Positions 1 through 5,226 of a DNA stretch of 6,644 nt are shown here, in pieces (positions within the stretch are counted from its first letter, which is position 1; each line of letters begins with the position of its first letter). Origin of the DNA: Marine group II euryarchaeote REDSEA-S43_B8 (GTDB lineage: Archaea; Thermoplasmatota; Poseidoniia; Poseidoniales; Thalassarchaeaceae). The translations under genes and the position numbers were made by a program. The stretch spans positions 1-6,644 of the forward strand of contig LUSA01000074.1 in NCBI GenBank assembly GCA_001629235.1, given 5' to 3'. The notes below the pieces were generated by a model. The model made no database searches, was not told the origin of the DNA, and saw only the letters and a list, made by a program, of their open reading frames with translations.

Positions 1-881
1 CCCCCGGACTACAGCATCTGGCATCGTCATTGCACTCACTTGGACACCCGATAGCCATACTAGCCCCCCTTACAGAGCAATCAGCGGTAGGGATGAAGCT
101 CACCCTAAGGGATGACATGGCCTTCGAAGAGCACACCGATATCGCTGAAAAAATCAGGACCGACGAGTCAGTCCCCCTGCGCGCGTTCTCCCTCGATGGG
201 TCTCCCTGCGACTGCGTCATCGTTGCTATTGACGGGGGGCTGAGGGCCTGGGCACCAGAGATAAGGCCGTGGCTCTGCATTTCCGGCATCAACCGAGGGC
301 CAAACCTATCTGTGGACGTTCTTCACTCCGGAACTGTTTCCGCTGCTCGCGAGGCGTCTCTGTATGGCCTGCCATCGCTTTCCGTAAGCCTAGCCACCTA
401 CTCTCACCAAGACTACTCGCAATCCATAGAGGCAACACTGGCTCTGGTGGAAAGACTATCCGAACTGGTCACAGTAGAACCGAGCAATATCCTGAGGCCA
501 GAGGGTTCGAGGACGAGGCCGATTGAGGGAACTGGCCCTAACTCCCTCAGATCATGGTTCATGCAGGGGAACATGTTCCTGAACCTAAACATCCCTGAAG
601 ACTGGAACGGAACATTCCAGACGGTACCCCTAGGTGCTAGATGGTACCATAACGCGACTGACATGATAGATCAGAAATCCATGGGAGTGGCCTTTGAGGT
701 CGGGGCAGCCAGAATCGTCGACGAGGAAATCGAAATGACCGACTGCCATGCAATAGCTTCTGGGAGCGCCTCGATTACCCCTTTGGCAAGCTGGCCCCAG
801 AATCACCCGCTCGGAGTCCCGCAATCCATAATGCAAGCTTCTACCGTGATGGATGTCGATGGGATGCCTTCATGGATCTAG
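1..881 (+). CDS. surE: SurE-family 5'/3'-nucleotidase, N-terminus outside window
   Basis: SurE enzymes are metal-dependent phosphatases that remove phosphate from nucleoside monophosphates (some also cut short polyphosphate) in the cytoplasm. The frame is open from base 3, where it reads PGLQHLASSL. That matches the family segment just after the N-terminal DDG metal motif, so about ten residues, including the two catalytic aspartates, lie before the window. A TTG at base 30 is inside the homologous region and is not the true start. Counting from base 3, 292 residues are visible: EQSAVG at about 25-30 carries the metal-binding Ser, SGINRGPN at 94-101 carries the metal-binding Asn, HSGTVSAARE is at 108-117, and a late SASITPL matches the family C-terminal motif. 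At roughly 300 residues it is longer than the usual 250 or so; an extra segment of about 30 residues precedes the NMFLNLNIPE strand. The stop overlaps the stop of the converging trmY gene. Family assignment is firm; the exact substrate cannot be read from sequence. Confidence 0.94.
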   Translation, partial: PGLQHLASSLHSLGHPIAILAPLTEQSAVGMKLTLRDDMAFEEHTDIAEKIRTDESVPLRAFSLDGSPCDCVIVAIDGGLRAWAPEIRPWLCISGINRGPNLSVDVLHSGTVSAAREASLYGLPSLSVSLATYSHQDYSQSIEATLALVERLSELVTVEPSNILRPEGSRTRPIEGTGPNSLRSWFMQGNMFLNLNIPEDWNGTFQTVPLGARWYHNATDMIDQKSMGVAFEVGAARIVDEEIEMTDCHAIASGSASITPLASWPQNHPLGVPQSIMQASTVMDVDGMPSWI

Positions 882-1468
882 GACTCATCAAGGAGATGAT
901 GGATTATGGATATGCAAGAGTGCCCCTGCAACCACTCTCTTCCCAGCGAGAGCGAATCTAAACTGTGAAGACTGACCTTGTCTTGATCCGAAAGGGGCTG
1001 ATCATCCGATAGGATGAACCCTATATCATTGGGATGTTGTATCAAATTGAAGCCTCCCCCTTCAGCATCTAGAAATACGGGAATAACCCCTCTTTCATCC
1101 CAATCATGTAGGGTCTGATTGATATCCCCCCCAGAGTGCAGTATCCCACTTGAGAATTCTTTGAATCGATCTCTCGGAGGAATCGGAAGTTTGTTTATTC
1201 CCTTAATCTGCCCAGCAATTGATCTTTCATCCGGCCTGACTCCCCCTATTCTGGTGCCATCGAACCATATCCTCCTATTCGGCCCCTCTCCTCCCATCAG
1301 GTGAAGAATCACATGGCAATCATCCCGAATTCCATGTGAGACAAACAGGGCAGCATTTACCGCTCTAACAAGGACGTCCATCCTGCCTCCAGAACCAGGA
1401 AGGTCATTCAGATTAAGGGTCCCTTCGCTTGGTGCCCTATGGCCGATGATAGCGAACCATCTCTCCAG
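878..1468 (-). CDS. trmY: tRNA (pseudouridine-54 N1)-methyltransferase TrmY
   Basis: TrmY transfers a methyl group from S-adenosylmethionine to N1 of pseudouridine 54 in the T-loop of archaeal tRNAs, giving m1-pseudouridine. It is a SPOUT enzyme with a C-terminal trefoil knot. With the start used here the protein has 196 residues, the normal family size. Visible family features are IIGHRAP at 7-13, NDLPGSGGRMD at 21-31 followed by VNAALFVSHGIR at 37-48, RPDERSIAGQI at 78-88, FILSDDQPLS at 151-160 in the SAM-binding knot, and a C-terminal SLGREWL...SCISIIHHLLD. The first ATG in frame (base 1381) would delete the conserved GHRAP and DLPGSGGR segments. Between that ATG and the upstream in-frame stop at 1507-1505 there is no ATG, GTG or TTG. 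A CTG at 1468-1466 is chosen because a GGTGATC lies two bases before it. The gene follows srp54 with a 4-base gap, so the two are probably cotranscribed. Product is near certain; the start codon is inferred. Confidence 0.92.
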   Translation of the reverse strand: MERWFAIIGHRAPSEGTLNLNDLPGSGGRMDVLVRAVNAALFVSHGIRDDCHVILHLMGGEGPNRRIWFDGTRIGGVRPDERSIAGQIKGINKLPIPPRDRFKEFSSGILHSGGDINQTLHDWDERGVIPVFLDAEGGGFNLIQHPNDIGFILSDDQPLSDQDKVSLHSLDSLSLGREWLQGHSCISIIHHLLDES

Positions 1469-1470
1469 AA

Positions 1471-1477
1471 GATCACC
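1471..1477 (-). promoter_or_regulatory. Ribosome binding site for trmY, decides its start
   Basis: On the minus strand GGGGTGATC occurs here, and its GGTGATC core is complementary to the typical archaeal 16S rRNA 3' end (GATCACCTCC). It overlaps the TGA stop of srp54. Two bases separate GGTGATC from a CTG codon, which equals about seven bases after a standard GGAGG and so is good spacing. This is the main reason for placing the trmY start at that CTG. Confidence 0.7.
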
Positions 1478-2828
1478 CCAGATCGAGCTCTTCGTCGAAC
1501 CCCATCATGGACTGCATCTGGCGCCTCATCTTCCTATCTCCTCTGAATCCCCGCATCATCTTCTTGCTCCTGTTCCATTGAGTAATGAGTTCCTTGACCT
1601 CTCTTTCCTCACATCCAGAACCTCTAGCGATCCTCCTAATTCTACTCGACTTAAGGAGCAGGGGGTCGTCCTTCTCCTCTTGGGTCATCGAGTCCATTAC
1701 TATCCTGTACTTATCCAGGTTGGACTGCATCTGCTTCTTCTGGGCCACTCCCATATTGCCCATTCCTCCGAACATGGCGTCTGGTAGGTGGGATAGGACC
1801 TTGTCAAGAGTTCCAATTTTGCTCATCATCTCCATCTGCGCATACATGTCGGTGAGAGTGAATCTACCTGACATCAGCCTCTTTGTCAGGCGCATTGCCT
1901 CTTGCTCGTCCAGGTCCTCGGGAGCTAGGTCGATGAGACCCTTGATGTCGCCCATTCCAAGAAGTCGGGAAATGAATCGATCAGACTCGAATTTCTCTAT
2001 ATCGCCAATCCTCTCTCCCTCTCCTACGAAGACGATCGGCGCACCTGTCGTAGAAACCGCGCTTAACGCTCCTCCTCCTCTCGCAGTTCCATCTAACTTG
2101 GTCACGATTGTCCCAGTAACCCCTACCAAATCATGAAAGGTCTCAGCCATAGGCCCGGCAGCCTGCCCGACTTGAGCGTCAATTACTAGGAAGCGCTCTG
2201 AAGCGTTCGCAATACTTGCGATCTCCAGTAGTTCTTCCTTAAGCTCCCCATCTAGGCTATCCCTTCCTGCGGTGTCTATGATTACGATGTCTGCGGTTCC
2301 AACCTTGCTGAGGCCGTTTCTAACTATCTGGGATGCAACCTTTTCTCCGGGCTCCCCGTATACCTCGATGCCGGTACCCTCGAGCATCTGACTTAGTTGT
2401 TCGAACGCTCCTGGCCTATGCACGTCTGCTTCGATAACTGCAACCTTTGCTCCGTGAGCCTTTCTCCACCAGTCTGCCAGTTTTGCGGTGGTGGTTGTCT
2501 TTCCCTGACCATAGAGGCCTACCATCAGCACTGTTTGGTTGTGTGGCTTGATCTCCCTAGGCGGTCCTAGAATCCTTACTAGTTCCGAATATATCAGGTT
2601 CATAGCATGAGTTTCGAGCTTAACTCCCGGCCGCGGCTCCTCTTCCAAAATCCCCCTTTCTACCCTTTCAGTCAGCTCCTTTGCCTGTCTGACGTTGAAA
2701 TCGGCTTCTAGTAGGGCCCTCCTGAGTGACTTGCTAAGATCCTTGACGGTGTCCTGGTCGACTTTCCTCTTTCCCTTCAGGAGCCCTATTGATCCAAGAA
2801 CTCTACGCTTGAATCCCTCCAGAGCCAT
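1473..2828 (-). CDS. srp54: Signal recognition particle GTPase SRP54
   Basis: SRP54 binds signal sequences emerging from the ribosome, pairs with SRP RNA, and delivers the complex to the FtsY receptor and the SecYEG translocon through reciprocal GTP hydrolysis. From ATG at 2828 it has 451 residues, the usual archaeal length. Order of domains: helical N domain about 1-85; G domain with P-loop GLYGQGKTTTT at 104-114, DVHRPGAFEQL at 135-145, DTAGR at 185-189, TKLDGTARGGG at 243-253 and FVGEGE at 267-272; and a methionine-rich M domain from about 300, with SGRFTLTDMYAQM at 320-332 and the SRP-RNA-binding stretch GSGCEEREVKELI near 403-415. A TTG five codons upstream (2843) is possible, but MALEGF matches the normal family N-terminus, so the ATG is preferred. 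No strong Shine-Dalgarno precedes it. It is the first gene of a unit with trmY. Confidence 0.97.
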   Translation of the reverse strand: MALEGFKRRVLGSIGLLKGKRKVDQDTVKDLSKSLRRALLEADFNVRQAKELTERVERGILEEEPRPGVKLETHAMNLIYSELVRILGPPREIKPHNQTVLMVGLYGQGKTTTTAKLADWWRKAHGAKVAVIEADVHRPGAFEQLSQMLEGTGIEVYGEPGEKVASQIVRNGLSKVGTADIVIIDTAGRDSLDGELKEELLEIASIANASERFLVIDAQVGQAAGPMAETFHDLVGVTGTIVTKLDGTARGGGALSAVSTTGAPIVFVGEGERIGDIEKFESDRFISRLLGMGDIKGLIDLAPEDLDEQEAMRLTKRLMSGRFTLTDMYAQMEMMSKIGTLDKVLSHLPDAMFGGMGNMGVAQKKQMQSNLDKYRIVMDSMTQEEKDDPLLLKSSRIRRIARGSGCEEREVKELITQWNRSKKMMRGFRGDRKMRRQMQSMMGFDEELDLG

Positions 2829-2931
2829 ATTGTCCGGCTGCAATCGTGCCGTTTGAACGTTATCTGGGTATACGGGTCATTTTACACTTCATTATCCGCT
2901 GTACTGAAAGGGTACGCATCATGGGAAGCGT
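2829..2931. promoter_or_regulatory. Divergent intergenic region between srp54 and the membrane-protein gene
   Basis: This 103-base gap must hold promoters for both diverging genes. On the minus strand, an AT-rich TGTAAAATG at about 2885-2877 is a possible TATA-like element for srp54, giving a leader near 27 bases. On the plus strand, TTTACAC (2881-2887) and CATTATC (2890-2896) are candidates for the membrane-protein gene. None is a strong consensus match and no operator-like inverted repeat is evident, so only the region, not the exact elements, is claimed. Confidence 0.45.
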
Positions 2932-3723
2932 GTGGCTGACGCTCCTATTGAGATGTGGGAGATGCAATTGGCTTTTGCAATAGGGTTGCTGGGAATCTAC
3001 GTTGGCTGGAGGGGAACTATAGCCAGGATGACTGGTTTCTATGACCTATCTGGTGCTACAAAGTCATTGCTGTTTGGAATCGTCTCAGGGGTGCTTGCCG
3101 CTTCAGCAATCGACGCACTAATTCTAGCCGAAGTTAGGAATCAATCTCAGAACATCATCTCACTTAGCTCGATAGCATTCATGATCGCTCTGGCTGAATC
3201 GTCTTTCGTACTGTTTCTTCTCGGTAAAACTAGAACTGTTGGATTGAGGGCTTGCGCCCCTTATGGATGGACCCTAGGTTTGGGCTTCGGTGCAATGCGC
3301 TCAGCCCACCTCAACGTACGTCTATTCGATCCAGTAGTCTGGGAAGGTACCGGATTCAATGCTCAAAACATCGCTCTAGCATGTTTACTGACAATTACTA
3401 CCTGCATAGCGCATGCATCCATAGGTTCTTGGCAAGGGTCTAGAATTCTGGATAATCAACGATTTCGCCCTCTTGTATATTCCTCATTCGCTAGGATGGC
3501 CGTTATCCTAGTGACTGTGCTTTCTGTCTTCTTCCCATTGACCATCGCTCTCTTAGCCCCATTCGTCGTTTGGTCTTGGTTTCCAGCCCAGGAGTCTTGG
3601 CTGCCGTCTGGCATGACTCCAGCAGCCAGACAAGCATACAGGCGCACACTTCGGCAATCCGTCCTCAACAGGTCTCGAGCACAAACCAGAATTAGGGGAG
3701 AAACCGTGGAATCAGAAGAATAG
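2932..3723 (+). CDS. Multi-pass membrane protein of unknown function, possibly PrsW-like
   Basis: I do not recognise this 263-residue protein with certainty. It has about six or seven hydrophobic segments, near residues 11-27, 44-66, 76-98, 108-124, 145-165 and 184-215 (the last long enough for two), then a basic, arginine-rich tail (about 230-256) ending in acidic residues. That tail is probably cytoplasmic by the positive-inside rule. Three spaced elements recall the layout of PrsW-type intramembrane proteases: a Glu in a membrane helix (ALAESSF, E89), a glycine-rich helix (YGWTLGLGFGAM, 111-122) and a membrane His (IAHASIG, H161). However, the paired glutamates and the EN of the classical motifs are missing, so a pseudoenzyme or an unrelated fold is just as possible. 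The start is GTG at 2932; an ATG at 2953 (residue 8) is an alternative, and neither has a clear Shine-Dalgarno. It diverges from srp54 and is separated from trkA by a T-tract and a new promoter, so it probably forms its own transcription unit. Confidence 0.85.
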   Translation: MADAPIEMWEMQLAFAIGLLGIYVGWRGTIARMTGFYDLSGATKSLLFGIVSGVLAASAIDALILAEVRNQSQNIISLSSIAFMIALAESSFVLFLLGKTRTVGLRACAPYGWTLGLGFGAMRSAHLNVRLFDPVVWEGTGFNAQNIALACLLTITTCIAHASIGSWQGSRILDNQRFRPLVYSSFARMAVILVTVLSVFFPLTIALLAPFVVWSWFPAQESWLPSGMTPAARQAYRRTLRQSVLNRSRAQTRIRGETVESEE

Positions 3724-3747
3724 CTCCGTTCTAGGACACTTTAGGGG

Positions 3748-3753
3748 TTTTTT
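3748..3753 (+). terminator. T-tract, probable archaeal terminator
   Basis: A run of six T residues lies 25 bases after the stop of the membrane-protein gene and before the trkA promoter. Archaeal RNA polymerase can terminate at T-runs in the non-template strand without a hairpin, and none is seen here. The tract is short, so termination may be partial. Confidence 0.45.
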
Positions 3754-3768
3754 CCTATATGGCGCAGG

Positions 3769-3776
3769 ATTATATC
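3769..3776 (+). promoter_or_regulatory. TATA-like box of a leaderless trkA promoter
   Basis: ATTATATC is centred about 28 bases before the A of the trkA start codon, the distance expected between an archaeal TATA box and its transcription start. That would place transcription initiation at or next to the ATG, giving a leaderless mRNA, in agreement with the lack of any Shine-Dalgarno before it. The purine-containing GGCGCAGG just upstream is where a TFB recognition element would sit, but the match is not distinctive. A second TATAT at 3756-3760 is a weaker candidate. Confidence 0.6.
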
Positions 3777-3800
3777 CAGTCCTCATATTCATCCGTTTGA

Positions 3801-5225
3801 ATGCGAGTGATTATCGCAGGTGCCGGCGAGGTCGGCCGGGGTGTTGCCGCAGCGCTTCGAGGCGAGAAGCGAGGAGTTGCGATGATCGATCCCGACCCTA
3901 ATGCAATTAGCGACTCCCAATCTCTAGATTGCTTGCTGATAACGGGCAACGCCCTCTCAAGGGACTCTCTAGTCAGAGCTGGAATCAATGACGCTGAGAT
4001 CATAGTCTTCGCAACCAATGATGACAATGTCAACATATTGGGATGTGCTTTCGCTAAGAGGGTGTTCAGCGAACAGGTGGGCGACAGAACTGCTTCCGGG
4101 CTGATTACTATCGCCAATGTACGTGACTCAGAGATAACTCATCCTTCGAGGGGTGCCGGGCCGTTGGAGAATTGGGCCCGTACAAACTTCGTTGTTTCAC
4201 CATCGACAGATGTTGTAGAACAGCTAATCTCAGGATTAGTATCCCCTACCCTTTCTGATATCATCCCAATGGGCGATAACGCTTGGATTGTCGAATCTGC
4301 TGTATCAGTTGGCTCTCCTATGATTGGCTCAACAATCGAAGATGCCAACTCGAACTCCACAAAAGATCCGGATTATCCTCGAATCATAGCAATGAAAGCG
4401 GGTAGCAGGAAGGGACGAATAGTTTCAGGAAATGAAATAATCCAACAGGGGGACATGTTGGTCTTTGTTACAGGTTCAACCAAATTCTTCGGTGAGATTG
4501 CCCGATTGGTTGGGGATGAGAATTCTGAGATGCCGGACAAACCGACTGTGGCAATTTTCGGAGCGACCAACTTCGGCAGCAAACTAGCGGAGCACTACCT
4601 CAATATGGGCTCCAACGTAGTAATCATTGAACCCGATCTAGACTCAGCTAATGCAATAGTTGGGTCCCGCATTGGCGTCAATAAGAGGTTGGACGTGATA
4701 CACGGTGATCCTCAGGATGAGGATCTTCTACGCGAACTCGCAGTGGAAGATCACGATATTGCAATCTCTACTCTAAGTGATGATAATCTGAATATCTCGA
4801 TAGCTATGAGGACATTCGACAAAGGCGTTTCCAGAACTGGCTTAATTCTCAAGGATAGGGCCCTAGTCGAGGCAATTCAGCGTATTGGACTCAGGCCTGT
4901 GAGTAAGCGCAGAGTGGCAATAAAGTCGATTCTCAAAGCCATCCACATGCATGTCCCAGGACTATACGAGCCAATTCCCAGAATCCCATCTTTGGTATCT
5001 ATGTCTGCCGAGATAAATTCCGGAAACGGACTACTAGGGAAGGAATTGCCAGAAGTCGAGGATATAATTGGGGCTAACCTAGTCATGCTGGAGAGGCTCG
5101 ATAATGATGGAACATTCAACAACATAATCGAGGAAAACATCGGAACCATCCAAGAAGGTGACAGACTCTACTTGATCCTTGAGATAGATGATGTAGGCAA
5201 GGCCGAGGAGATATTGCGGAGCTAG
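3801..5225 (+). CDS. trkA: Trk potassium uptake regulator TrkA, two RCK modules
   Basis: TrkA is the cytoplasmic, nucleotide-binding ring that gates the TrkH potassium channel. The 474-residue protein is the full-length double form, near the size of E. coli TrkA. Module one begins with MRVIIAGAGEVG, an intact Rossmann GxGxxG at 7-12, then an acidic D30 at the end of strand two (ribose binding) and TGNALSRDSL at 48-57; its TrkA-C part covers about 150-238. Module two starts near 249 with VAIFGATNFGSKLAEHY, has acidic E277, then HGDPQDEDLL at 301-310, and its TrkA-C part runs about 395-474. In module two the middle glycine of the dinucleotide motif is replaced by threonine (GATNFG, 254-259), so its nucleotide binding may differ. 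No Shine-Dalgarno is seen and a TATA box sits about 28 bases upstream, so leaderless initiation is likely. The stop is one base before trkH, which marks an operon. Confidence 0.95.
   Translation: MRVIIAGAGEVGRGVAAALRGEKRGVAMIDPDPNAISDSQSLDCLLITGNALSRDSLVRAGINDAEIIVFATNDDNVNILGCAFAKRVFSEQVGDRTASGLITIANVRDSEITHPSRGAGPLENWARTNFVVSPSTDVVEQLISGLVSPTLSDIIPMGDNAWIVESAVSVGSPMIGSTIEDANSNSTKDPDYPRIIAMKAGSRKGRIVSGNEIIQQGDMLVFVTGSTKFFGEIARLVGDENSEMPDKPTVAIFGATNFGSKLAEHYLNMGSNVVIIEPDLDSANAIVGSRIGVNKRLDVIHGDPQDEDLLRELAVEDHDIAISTLSDDNLNISIAMRTFDKGVSRTGLILKDRALVEAIQRIGLRPVSKRRVAIKSILKAIHMHVPGLYEPIPRIPSLVSMSAEINSGNGLLGKELPEVEDIIGANLVMLERLDNDGTFNNIIEENIGTIQEGDRLYLILEIDDVGKAEEILRS
5218..5221 (+). promoter_or_regulatory. 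Ribosome binding site for trkH
   Basis: GGAG in the last codons of trkA lies five bases before the trkH ATG, which is good spacing. It supports ATG at 5227 as the start and Shine-Dalgarno-driven initiation of the second gene, possibly by coupling with trkA. Confidence 0.65.
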
Positions 5226-5226
5226 T

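Noticed and set aside
30..32. TTG as the surE start
   Set aside because: The frame and family homology continue upstream to the window edge, so this codon is an internal leucine.
1446..1787. Plus-strand open frame of 113 codons
   Set aside because: It is antisense to the srp54 3' end and the trmY start. It has a Leu/His-rich repetitive translation typical of an antisense shadow.
1585..2136. Plus-strand open frame of 183 codons
   Set aside because: It lies fully antisense to the G and M domains of srp54, its translation is low-complexity and rich in Ser, Pro and Ile, and it has no family resemblance. It is a shadow of a real gene.
3770..4117. Minus-strand open frame opposite the trkA start
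   Set aside because: It is antisense to the well-supported first RCK module and has no family signal.
4231..4246. Inverted repeat CTAATC-tcag-GATTAG
   Set aside because: It has short arms inside trkA coding sequence and is not near a gene end, so it is not supported as a terminator or operator.
4707..4725. Perfect inverted repeat GATCCTCA-gga-TGAGGATC
   Set aside because: It lies inside trkA and encodes the expected RCK residues GDPQDEDL, so chance within coding sequence explains it. No second copy was seen.
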